Source: Globisporangium splendens (taxonomy: Eukaryota > Oomycota > Peronosporomycetes > Pythiales > Pythiaceae). From it: a stretch of DNA of 64,000 nucleotides. The stretch covers positions 1 to 64,000 of the forward strand of contig VFIW01000103.1 of NCBI GenBank assembly GCA_006386115.1, given 5' to 3'. The stretch's first letter is position 1, and every line of letters starts with the position of its first letter. The translations under genes and the position numbers were made by a program. Positions 42,241-53,394 of this stretch are shown piece by piece. Below the pieces are notes generated by a model. That model was given only the letters and a program-made list of their open reading frames with translations. It ran no database searches and had not been told where the DNA came from.

Positions 42241-43700
42241 GATACAATACCACCAGATCTTTCTATCGGCAACAAGTTGCAGCAACGAGGACACAAATTG
42301 GCAAAGATACTCGAGATGCAGCAGTCAACAAAGCTGTCCATACAGCAGGATCTCTGTGGCCAGGACTGCAATTAATCCAGTGGAGCGAATTACACAACAT
42401 CCCAGGGATTACTGTTTATACGGCTCAGACTCTTCTCCGGCTGAAAGCCAACCGACTCTCCATGTGGAACTAGGAGAAAGCTGATCTATCCTGCTCGAAT
42501 CCCGAATGTTCCCAAGTTGTCCAATCTTCTGTTCAACATCTATTCTGGGAGTGTCCGAAAGCCAAACTGGTGTGGAACTACTTTTATGCGCTATGGGCGA
42601 AGATCGGAATCACTCCTGGTCACGACCCCGCAATCTGGATCTTCAGTCTGGATCTACCAGATACTCCAAGGCATGCATGGACCACGATCAAGAGACACAT
42701 TATCGGACACAAGTTCTCCAATGAACATCTCCAAGATCATCTCTATCCCGTCGCACACATGCTGTGGCGATATATGAGCGCGTCGCTCATACAAGCCATT
42801 TGGTGTGCGCATCTGCGACGCATGGATTCGGATCCAATCGAATCGACTGCTGAGATGGCGATCATGATGACCAGATTAGAGGCAGGAATGCGAAACCTCA
42901 CACGACTCGCTGAAGCGCAAGCTGGAGACTCGGACGGTCACACGGTTGCAGCAGTTCTCAAGGCATATGTCGACTGCTTTCTCAGCCAAACCGACGCCAT
43001 CCCCTTGACTCCAAATGATACTCGCGGCGTTTACCTGTTGTTTTTCGATGGTGGATCACGCGGCAATCCAGGACCAGGAGGGACTGGATCCATTATCGTG
43101 CGTGTCCATAAGGACTCGCACACAGCCAGTTTAATTTGGACCGCCAGCATGGCTTATAGCAGGAAGGACACGACCAACAACTTTGCCGAGTACTGGGGTC
43201 TCATACATGGACTTCGAGAAGCCCAACGCAGTCACTTCGAACCGTTGTACGTGATTGGAGACAGTGCACTCATTATCTCCCAACAGAGAATGCATCGGTC
43301 CCCTCGACAGCACCGATTGGCACGTTTATACCAGACAAGTCGACGACTCGCGGATTGCATCGACATCCGAGGATGGTACCATCACTACCGTGCCTTCAAC
43401 AAGATGGCGGACTCAGCCGCCAACCTAGCCATGGACACCAGAACCTCAACGCAGGTTCGCTTCCCAACTCAAAGAGCTGCTTTCAACAATCTCACCCAGG
43501 ATCTTGACAACGACGTCATGCATTGGCTTATGCGAAGTTCGGAAGACCCAAGGTCATTGGACAACACAAGGCAGTCTCACATAGGACCAAGAGAACATGC
43601 CTTCCTAGTCAAAGATTATTTAGCATTCAGAAGTGATCTAGTGCAATCCTCGCTATAGACACATTTGCACTCCTATATGACCGAACGCTCTTCCGTCCAC
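42241..43700 (+). mobile_element. 5'-truncated non-LTR (LINE) retrotransposon with RNase H
   Basis: From about 42355 the frame reads ELHNIPGITVYTAQTLLRLK, then a TAG at about 42466, a CxxxxC-H-C finger (CSNPECSQVV...QHLFWEC) typical after the reverse transcriptase of I-like elements, and a complete RNase H. The RNase H acidic residues are in FFDGGSRGNPGPGG, NNFAEYWGLI, VIGDSALIIS and KMADSAANLAMD. The element interrupts copy F of the HTH-UPRT family. Boundaries are approximate and I found no clear target duplication or poly-A end. Confidence 0.75.
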
Positions 43701-43729
43701 GCCCTATGTTAGCCATGCAGTTGTGCTAC

Positions 43730-43969
43730 GCGCGACTCGGCTGCTCGTGAACGATTATGTCCAACGTGTTGATGCTGGAGAGGTTGGTATCTGAACGAAT
43801 GTAGAGTCTGTGGCTCCGACTGCCCTGAGCACAGGCGCCAGGGGAACTGCGCATACTCCCGACGCTGGCCCGTCTCTTGGACGCCGCGCATCTCACTGAA
43901 CGAAGTGATCCGATTGTTGGTCTCGTCTTGAGGCTCGTTTGCATTGAGACTTTGTGTGCTCAGCTCCAT
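43730..43969 (-). pseudogene. N-terminal fragment of HTH-UPRT copy F
   Basis: ATG 43969 opens MELSTQSLNANEPQDE, then REYAQFPWRLCSGQSEPQTL and SFRYQPLQHQH, which align with the first 70 residues of copies A-D. Homology ends near 43730. The conserved upstream block with AGTGCTAA and the GCGTAAC element is at 43989-44037. It is the severed 5' end of the gene continued at 42240. Confidence 0.75.
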
Positions 43970-44458
43970 CGTCTGCCTGGTCCACTGTAGTGCTAAATGA
44001 TCACCACGAGAGCCGACGCAACACGTTTGCGCGTAACAGCGGCGGTGAAGATGGCGCGTAGAAGAATGGGAGGCGCAACTTGCGCCGCGTAAGGACCAAG
44101 TGCGACATGGCTCTGAACCAAGCGGATCCGTTCAACGGATCCCAAGTCGGAATAGAAGTCCGCGACCGGTAGGTACCGGTATCAGTTTGAGCAAAAGGTT
44201 CAGGATCTTCTAACAGAGAGTATTTAGTCCTGTTTATGGAAAGTCGACTGCCCATCGGTATATTCGATAGGATTGCCAGGTTTGCCCAGGTTTAGATAAG
44301 AACATACCCCCTCCAGTCTGCGGACCTGATCTCCACTGCGGGGAGACGTAGCGCCACCTTCGTGTCATTTGCGCTGAGCAGCCGCAGCCTGACCGTCCCT
44401 GAATGGAGGGAGGGCAACCAATACACCTCCCTCCAAAACAACCGTCACACATTTCAAT

Positions 44459-45559
44459 GTGTTTTACGCTGGTTTGTGTCTCTTTTTAGAACAAAAAACC
44501 TGGACAGTGGATTTTTCAAATATTGATCAGATCCCTGTGTCATTCACTGCCTTCCTCGGGCGATGGATGGGCCGAACATTGACAGAGCAAGCACTCAATC
44601 TCTTCTTGCCTCATATTGCTAGCCGTACAGCCCCGCCAGGTCAACGATCTTTGCTCCGGGAATTGGAAAAGTGCTTCGGGTTCATTGCTCCGGAACACTC
44701 GACAGCACTACAGAAACTGTGGTTAATCGTCACATCAAGCATCCCAGTTTTGCAATGGAGAACGAGAGTGGAAATAGTGCATGAACGGCAACACCTCACT
44801 ATCGAAGAAAGCACCAAGCGTGTGTGGACAGCGTGTGTGATGCAAGCGCGAGCTGTGGCTCATCGGGTGAGAACGCTCCAAGGAGAAAAGATCAAGGGAG
44901 CTTGTCTGAGCCAACTGCTCAGCGTACTGGAGAGACATGACTTGTCGCGCCAACTGGAAGCATGGGCGACGGCGCGTTTGTATTTCGATAGAGGTGCACG
45001 CGGCAACCCAGGTCCAGGAGGCAGTGGATGGGCACTCATCTTCCTGAATGAACGAAGCAATCAATGGGAACTCAAAGCATGCGTCTACGCGTACATGGGA
45101 CCAGAAGTCACGAACAATTGGTGCGAATACAGCGCACTGAAAGATGGTCTGGCATACAGTGCACACTGCCTACAGCACTATGAAGTCAAGTTGGAAGTCT
45201 TCGGAGATAGCCAAATGACGATCGCATCCCAGAACGGGTTCTCCTCAATACGCCAGACCGAGTTGCAGCCACTAGCAGTTCGGGTAAATCAAATCATCGC
45301 CAATTTTGCGTGGACCTCCTGGAATCACACAAAACGAGAACAAAACAAAATGGCCGATCTTCTCGCCAACACGGCAATGAACTCCAAGAGTGCGAAGATA
45401 CTCACCGACGAATCGCAGGGAAACGATCAAGTTCTTATGTCCCAAGTCGCAGCTCTACTCGACAATGGTATCGGTGCCACACCGTCAAAACTTAGACACA
45501 CCTCACTCTCAGCAGTGTTAATGAGACTCAGGAATTCTAAAACTATATGTAGATCATAA
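44459..45559 (+). pseudogene. Second LINE fragment with RNase H
   Basis: The frame is open from GTG 44459 for 366 codons without a natural ATG. The C-terminal half is an RNase H with all four acidic positions: YFDRGARGNPGPGG, NNWCEYSALKDGL, VFGDSQMTIAS and NKMADLLANTAM. It differs widely from the copy at 42570-43658 and so belongs to another lineage. Reverse transcriptase and endonuclease are absent. Confidence 0.7.
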
Positions 45560-47233
45560 GTTAAATAGAATTACCTTCTCTCTCGCTGTGTGAATGAGCA
45601 TCGTTCGCAATGCACGATCATGCACTTTTCAAATCCAATGACGCGAACATCGTTCGCAATTGGAACCCGGATAGAGAAGTGGTCATGCGTGTATATTTAT
45701 ACAGTATATTCGGTATAATAATACACAAAGTATATTAATGTACATCTGGTATCGTATAAAGATGTGTATAAAATGGTGTACGCAATGTCCCCCACACGGT
45801 CCTCACCTCCACACTCGAACCATCAAAAGTTCCTCTGATCGATGATCAGTTTACTCTTGCGCCACATAAAGTGCACACAACCAAGCATCTGCTACCCACA
45901 ACAAAAAACTAAAGCCGTCGAGTGCGCCAGCAAGCCTAACGTCGCGAGAGCGAGCTTTAACAGCAAGACACCACTGCGGACTGGTCAGAAGCTTCACAGC
46001 GAGTAGCCTAACAAAAACCAGGGATCACCGCCTCCACCATAACGGCCAGCGTCGAATTTTTTGTACACCTCATTTTGGCGCGATGCTGTTGTTACAATCC
46101 TACCTAACAGAGTCCAGGTAAAGGCATCTATATGCCTTTGCGCAGAGCGAGGATGGTTAATTGGATGTCCGATGTACCACTCATTAGGATTGCGTCACTC
46201 CACACAGAGAATCGTTATTTGGTGCTGACAACGACACGGTCCTCATCGACAAATGAGGCACAGCGTGCATAAACTGGCGTCCTGCATTGCCACTTTGTAT
46301 GGCTGCTGCGCACAAATGTTTTGTTTTTGAATGAGGTGTATTATGTTGCATGTAGAAGCAGTCAGCAGAATGGGGGAAAGGAAGCTGAAGGAAGGAACGA
46401 ATTCATTCCCTCCTGCCGCACTTTGCAAAGAGAGAAGGTCTGCATTGACGAAGGATCAAGTTCCACAGGGTATTCGATGTTAGAAAATAAACCCAGCTTA
46501 TTAGCCTCGAGTCTTTCTTTCCTTCAAGGCGTGCTTTTACCAGCCTACGAGTGTATCGAGCAGTGCCAAATAGCAGCGATTGCTGGTGTGCGGCGCTCAC
46601 CACGCCATCTCGCATCCTCTGCTCCAGTAAGTATAATGTCCATTTCGCCCATTTAACGCATCATATTTAGAAGGCTACCATATTATAGAGTGAGAAGCAG
46701 TTGGTGTCACTGGATTGGCTGGAGCCGTTCGTAAAAGGGCAGAAAGAAATCATTTTCTGGCGCCGTCCACACGGCCACTTCTCAGGAACTCTCCCTTGTC
46801 CCGACACCCTGTCCCGACACCCTGTCCCGACGCTCTCATTCCCGTTTAGCGTAGCGCACCGCCGGCAGCGATGGGTCGCAGCAGCACGTTCACGTGTGCG
46901 TTCGTGGGGCGCAATTGCGCTCACGCTGCGCTCTTCGGGTCGCAGTACCAGCGGTAATATGAACATCCTCTTGGTGCTTGATCTCATTTTGCATAACGAA
47001 GGTCTCACTTTGTACCTGTTGTTCCCGATATTTACGCAACTGCGTTTTTGTGTCGCACTGATGCACGGTCCGCGTGCAATAGCACGAATCGGACCAAAGG
47101 CACTAAGGTACGCACTGCGTTCATGATTCCTACGGAAGCTGTCGTCTTCCAAGTACTGATTGTTGTGTATTTATGCTCCATATTGGATCATGCACTCTAC
47201 GACATGTACACGCACAGATCATGAGGTATTCTG
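45560..47233. other. Intergenic, no supported gene; small tandem repeat
   Basis: Contains an A/T-rich patch (45690-45780) and three tandem 13-base units CCTGTCCCGACAC (46795-46833). An open frame at 46701-47126 shows no recognisable domain. Confidence 0.5.
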
Positions 47234-49750
47234 ATGGAGATTGTTGTATCGTCATTCTCACATCGTTGTGAATTACACTGTGCTAACAGGCTCATCTCTC
47301 TCTCTCTCTGTTTACCTAGATGCTTCCCGCATTGCTGTCCGCAGCATGTGGCGCGAAGCTATTGCGGTGCACCAGTGTATTTACAAGTGGACTTGAGCGA
47401 CGCACCATCACCAGTATCGTCGACGTCTTTGGTGGAACGCGAGACCAGGGACAAAGACATCGTGCACGATGAGGATCTGGTGGTTTTCGGTCGCTTCCGG
47501 GTCGAGAATGCGCGTGGCTTGGCCATGGGTCACAAACTCTCGACCGACGAGCTCTTGCGCTCTCTCCAATCCAAGGCAAACCCGACGGGCGACTGGATCG
47601 CGGCACAGATGATCTCGTCCGCTGGCCATGTGCGTGCTAGCGTTGCAAGCAGCTGATGCCTTGTCGACACAGACTCACAAGTCCTCGTTTGTGTGTACCT
47701 CACTCTTTTTGCTTGGTAGAATACATGGCTCTTCGAAGTGAATCCAAAGGCAAACTGGTTCTATGACTGGGAAGTCGGCGCCGTACGAACGCGGCGCGCG
47801 GAGACGCATGTGCTCGAGGTGTATGTGTTTTGCAAGCGACCTCCAGATCCCAGCAACCACGTCGGTGTGTCAACAGCTGCCGTTGCTGGCACGCCAGTAT
47901 CCAAAAAGAGAGCAGTCCAAGTGGAGACTGTCAAGGTCGTCGCGATCGCGACGTCATCACCATTCACTCTGCTCTCTTTCCGTCGCGCGTCGTTGCAACG
48001 TGGGTCCAGTCTGCTGTCCGACCAACAAGATCAAAGTGAAGAGAAGAAGGAGGCAGCCGAAAGCGCTGTGCAAAGCCACACGCCGATTGACAACGAGTCC
48101 CAAGACAACATAGGCACGGAGATGAGCATTTTGGAGATACTGAAGATCTCAGGGGTTGCAACAGAGACGGCGACGTCAGGTGATTCCCCAGATGTTGCTC
48201 ACGATCGTTCGACTCCAAGCTTAGAGCAAGAGTCACTGATCGTAGATGCGACGACGGACATGATGATCGTCCTCTGGTTCCTGCGGCAGATCCCGATTGA
48301 TGCGGTCGCGTCGCTCTCCGTTCTCTTGCCAGTTGAACGATCGTTATACAACACCCTCGTTGAGCACTTGGCTCCAAGCAGCTCTGCTCTAGCAGCGGCG
48401 TTGTCTGGACCACTTGGTAATTTGGACCTGGCACGCGCTGTGGCTCCTTTCATTGATTTTTCGGGTACGCAGCCAAGCTTGTTTTTCATTGATCCTGTGG
48501 ATAACAGCGACCAAGTGGCTTCAATGGCAGCAGCAGAGTTTGATCAGCTTGTCGAGATCAGTGTCAAATTGGCACTTTGGATGCTGTTTGATAGGGATAA
48601 CAAAGCACGCATTGAAGCGTTTCTGCAGCGATCGGCGCGCGTGTTGTTGGACAAAGTCGCGCTTTACAAATCATACGAAACGTTTGTCGAGTGGTTGCAC
48701 GAGCGTATCGACGAGTACCTCTCAGACGATCGGTGGCGTCTGGAGCGTCTGGTCAAGCGCATCATTAATTGGAGCTACTCTTGCAAGTCAAGGTGCGATT
48801 GTGAGGAACTCGACCGAATTCTGTCGATCGACAACAAGTTCGTGGCTGCTGGTTGCGAGATCTTCGTCGCCCACGCGCGCGAGATTTACCTATCGACGCT
48901 GGAGATTTCTCCCTTGGCACAATTGGCGCAGACACGGATCCACCCGCGGCCATTCATGGTGAGCAGAACACCGTCACGCGGATCATTTCCAGTACCCCGA
49001 AGTATAGCCAGCCTGGTGCAATACTCCGGACTGTGGATGTGTGACCTCGAGCGTCTGTCCATCCGCCGGTTCCAGCCGACTCCCTCTTCACACACGCACG
49101 TTGGCGTGATCCCCTTGCTCTGGTTTTGGAAACAGCTGAGCTGTTTCCGTGTAGCGTTCTCGTGTGAACGCGATGTGCCTTCACTTTTGTTTGCATCGGT
49201 CTTCAATCCGTCGCGTGCGGGGGATCGCGTGGCGCGCATCGTGTTGGATCGTCAGCAGCACTGGTTTGAATGCTTCCCGAGTGGAGAGTCCACGCTTGGC
49301 GTCCGTGTTGACGGCCACTCATTCGGAGACTACATTGCGCGCATCACAAGCCCGGAGTCCGGCAAGATCGAGATCAAAAGCTACTCGTGGCCGTCGTCGT
49401 CAGCGAGTCGTCAGCAAATGCAAGGGTCGAGTCCACCGTCGCCATCTTCTTCGTTATTATCGTTCCCCGGAACCCCGCTTTGCTGGCACTGGCATCTTGC
49501 TGTTCGCAATGATGGACCCATGTTAATCGCCGTTGTCAGGATAGAGCGCGGGAATCTCTTTCGCAGCAACAGTACTGATAAACATCAAGGAGATCCTGGA
49601 CAACTGGACGCGTCATCGCCGTCGTCGTTGCATTCGTCATACCCAGGGTCTTTCAGCTGGGATACCGAGCCATTGAACCAGAAATTGGCGCAGGTAGAGA
49701 GCTGGGAACTACTCTATGAGCTCCATCTTGGGTATCGCAAGCTGGAATAA
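47234..49750 (+). CDS. Unrecognised protein, two exons
   Basis: Exon 47234-47629 joins exon 47720-49750 through a 90-bp intron (GTGCGT...TTGGTAG, phase 0), giving ISSAGH|NTWLFEVNPKANWFYDWEVG and 808 residues. The start is uncertain: residues 1-45 look non-coding, CTGTTTACCTAG at 47310-47322 is a good acceptor, and further 5' exons may exist. Visible features are a conserved-looking VVFGRFRVENARGLAMG segment, Ser-rich acidic linkers and several hydrophobic helices (about 250-420). No transmembrane signal or catalytic motif is clear. It looks like a real oomycete gene of unknown function. Confidence 0.6.
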
Positions 49751-50234
49751 TCTTTGTCTTTGTTGTTAACCTTTCCTTGCTTTTGGACACTTGGGGTGAT
49801 CGTGGAGCGAGGAAGAAAGTACTTTTCTGGGCAACGACGAGCTATCCTGCAACTTCCTGAGCTTCTCATGGATCCTCTAAGTTCTGGGTCGACAAGATGG
49901 GCAACGAACGAAACACTGATACGATTTTTCTCAGTATTATTTCTCCTTCTGGCGCTGCTGGGAACTGTATTACCGAAAGGTTTCTGGAAAGATGAGATCT
50001 ACATTTGCGACGATGCTATCCTCCGATAAAAATATGTGGATGCTGCGATATTTATGCTCGTTGTGTTGGGTGTTAGCCAAGATTTCGAGGAATTGGTTCA
50101 AAGATCTAAAAGAAAAGAGTGTGCTTTTATGTCATGTGCCCGTTATCAGCAGGCGCCTCGACTTGCTTCTTTCTAGTATCCAACTTCCGTAAAAGTTTGG
50201 CACGCGGGAGATTTTTCTTCAATTCGACACAGGT
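49751..50234. other. Non-coding or decayed stretch
   Basis: Short frames with hydrophobic runs (IRFFSVLFLLLALLGTVL) but no ATG-started gene. Confidence 0.4.
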
Positions 50235-50864
50235 ATGCTGGAAACAGCGAGCGCAGCGCAATTTGAAGAGGCAACAGCGAGCGAATTTGATTTTTGCTCA
50301 GTGCTGGAGTGGCTAACGTCAGCTGACACCTCGTTGTTGTTATTGCTGTTTTTCGTGCAATGGTCCAATATCGTCGATCAGGAAGCATTCCGAGTCGTCG
50401 GAAGTCGTTCCTCGAGTGTTGATCTCGAATGGCTTTCAAGGTACGATACCTCGTCGTGTTTTAATGGCTTTGTGGAAATTCCTGCTAAAAAGAATCGCTT
50501 GCTTCGGTCGCCGACCACCTTGAGGCTGCTGTATTTAAAAGCACAGCTTCGCGACTGTCCGAATGACTTGAAAAAGTGCAAACAGGTTTATCGAGACTTT
50601 GATCCGAATCAATCTGCTCAGCAATCGATGCACGCACGATCTCCTTCGCTTCTAGTGGAGCTCTTGAGAGGGAATAAGGAGTCCGAGGACGCGGACAGGA
50701 ACGCATTTCCAGTGTGGAAGAATGGATATAGTCGTGGTTTCAGTGGGCTGCCTTGTGCATCCCAACTTCTTGTCCCGTTGATACCCGAACGTGCATCTCT
50801 CGCCTCTTGTATTGCTTTCGTCTGCACGTTTCTTTTTTCGTCAAGGTTTAACACAGATAAGTAG
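50235..50864 (+). CDS. Hypothetical ORF, 209 codons
   Basis: ATG-started frame with one hydrophobic segment (SADTSLLLLLFFVQW, about residues 30-45) and a moderately charged remainder. No homologue is recognised, and the region upstream is broken. It may be a fragment of a decayed gene. Confidence 0.3.
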   Translation: MLETASAAQFEEATASEFDFCSVLEWLTSADTSLLLLLFFVQWSNIVDQEAFRVVGSRSSSVDLEWLSRYDTSSCFNGFVEIPAKKNRLLRSPTTLRLLYLKAQLRDCPNDLKKCKQVYRDFDPNQSAQQSMHARSPSLLVELLRGNKESEDADRNAFPVWKNGYSRGFSGLPCASQLLVPLIPERASLASCIAFVCTFLFSSRFNTDK

Positions 50865-53394
50865 CCGTTGCGACCTCTCGGCATTCTCACCGAGCCACAT
50901 CGGTGCATGTGACCTTGCTCTGTTTCGTCCATGACGAGAGCGCACTTCTTGCGGTTCAGAGTAGGTGCAAATGGGATTCTCTTTTTCTTCTTCAGCTAAC
51001 GATATTCCATTTTGGAGTCCGCCTCACTCTGCCAACTGGATTGTGTTAACGCGGTCCTGTCATGGCGGACGTTCTGTCCCCCGAACGAACAGCCATATCT
51101 GTGTCATCGTTTTACGAATCGATGCATCTTGATGTTGTTGAAATCTGCTGGAGAGGGGAGAATATAAAAGCTGGAACAAATTGACGAACACAGAGCGAAG
51201 CAAAGAAAAAAACTCGCACCCCCAATGCGTCTGGGCTCGTGTTTTCTCTCTCTTCTGTTAACTTGGTCAATGAAAGGATTGTAAGAGCAATGCGGTCCAC
51301 GCCAGATATCCTGGGAATGAGCAGTGCTCGAAATTGATGGCCGATCCGATGATCAAGCCAACCGTGTGTAGTTGCAGTGAGGACGAAGCATGGTACTAAT
51401 AATGGACCCGTTGTGACGTTTCAGCACATCAGTGTTGACAATATAATAGCGTTTTGTTCTGTTGGCATCGCTAATTCCAGACGCCGCGCATTAATTGCCG
51501 TCTTGTGAGGACTTCAAAAAGACAGCGATACTAGCAACAGGTCGTATCACCAGCTCGCTTACTGTGCTCGAACAAGTGAAAAAAGAAGCATGAAACACAT
51601 TCGGTTGATGGCCAATGCTGTTGCCCACGTTTGGAGCTCCTAAAATTATCATCAATGACTACTACGAAGCGCTGAAATACTCATGCGTAAGGGCAGCGAA
51701 GTGGCAATGATGCCGAGAAGTTCAAGTCAGCCTAGCAAAAGCCATTCTCCACCATTCAGTTGTCGGTTTGGAATCAGTTGATCGGAAAGCAGCATATAAA
51801 CGGCTTCGCAATGTAACAACCGGTTTATTGAAACACACATTCTAAAACGGTTATCGCCGCGAAGTGAAACCAGCTTTCACTAACCAGTTGATTGCTTTCA
51901 ATCATAAACCGCTTATGTCATGACTCGCATTTGCGAACAACCGGTTCAACGCGGCTAATTGTTCCACAGCACACCGATTGGCGGAAACTGCCAAACCAAA
52001 CTGCCACGCCGACAAATTTTCAGTCAGACAACTGTGCAAGTAAACTGACAGGGAAGCTTGCAAACCAACAGGGATGAAGAAAACATTCCCACTTTGGATT
52101 GAGCGGCATTCTGTCTCTGCTTTGTTGGTCCTGAACATAATGCTCGTTCAGCAGGAGCATGGATATTGTAGGTCAATAATTTGTATCACCTTGTAACACA
52201 ATCCTCGCACCAAGCAGCCTCCTGTGTCCTGCAGTGGAATTTATCGCCAATCCCATTCCGCCTTCCGAACGCCACACAGCGAAACGCAGTGCAAACGTAC
52301 CCTCGCTCCCATCTTTGAACCCCATCGAGAGCATCGTGCGGTCGTTTCTCATCTTTTGAATCCCATCCGGAGCCATCCTCCATGCATGACACCGGATCTG
52401 TACGATGAAGAAAGTGGACACATCCAGAACGAGATCAAGAGCCACCTGCTTACAGTACACTCCAAAATCTCCGATGGTGTCCACGCAACGAAAATGGGTG
52501 GTGCAGACCTCAGGTCTCCGATCCTGACCCACCCCAAGACCTCATCGTGCGGTTGTTGCCTGTGGGATCGCATCATGGTCGGGCGGCAGGTGCCAATGCA
52601 CCGGATCGGTACGTACAGCGCAGCTGTAGAAAAGCGCTTCAAGCGAGAGAGGAGCCCTTGAAGCAAAATGTGACAGTCTCAGGACTGAAATGTGGTCGTC
52701 CCATCAACACCTGACACGCGCGCGACTTGTCTCGTGCGGGGAAGGGGACGTCGGGATCAGCAGCGTGCGGCTTTTCTTTGCGAGAGCCACTGTTTAGTCT
52801 CTGGTCGACTTTCACTCCTGCGCGAACGTGTATGTGCAATCACCCAGCGATCGGAATGACGGTGAAGACTGGAGTTTGATGCAGGGAGATGCGTGCGCGA
52901 TGATTGGATGAGTGGAAGAAACGAGAAACCAGAAGCAAAGGCACGTGGATCTTCTCATGCGTTGAGCAGGTTTCTTGTTTGTTTGTTCATGGCGTTGTCT
53001 ACGGTAAGAAGAAAGAGCTCCATACACTCATCCACCCGTCCGGTCGTTGCTTCCTGCGATTCAAGTTGCTTCAAGAGATCAGGATGTTTCTCAAAGGCTA
53101 CCTAGGTACAGATAGAGAATGAAGAAAGGTGTTGGGAAAAGTTACAGACGTCTTGAGCTACTAGAAATTGTGAGGGTTTCGATGGCTATCTCCTCTCATC
53201 ACGCTTCAGTCGCGTTTTCTGCGAATCGCTAGGTATTAAAGTCTGTCTGAAGGGCTACGTACCTCAATACTTCAAGAGCAATTTAGGTGCTGATGGAGAG
53301 AATGCGAGAGAGACGACCATGAAGGGACTTGGACTCATTCATGTGCCTTAAGTAATTTAAATAATATAGTGGCTTCAGAGTTCTTTCCTGTGAC
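50865..53394. other. Intergenic, 2.5 kb, no supported gene
   Basis: No domain is recognisable on either strand. CAACCGGTT occurs twice at 51819 and 51938 within a weakly repetitive stretch. Confidence 0.45.
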
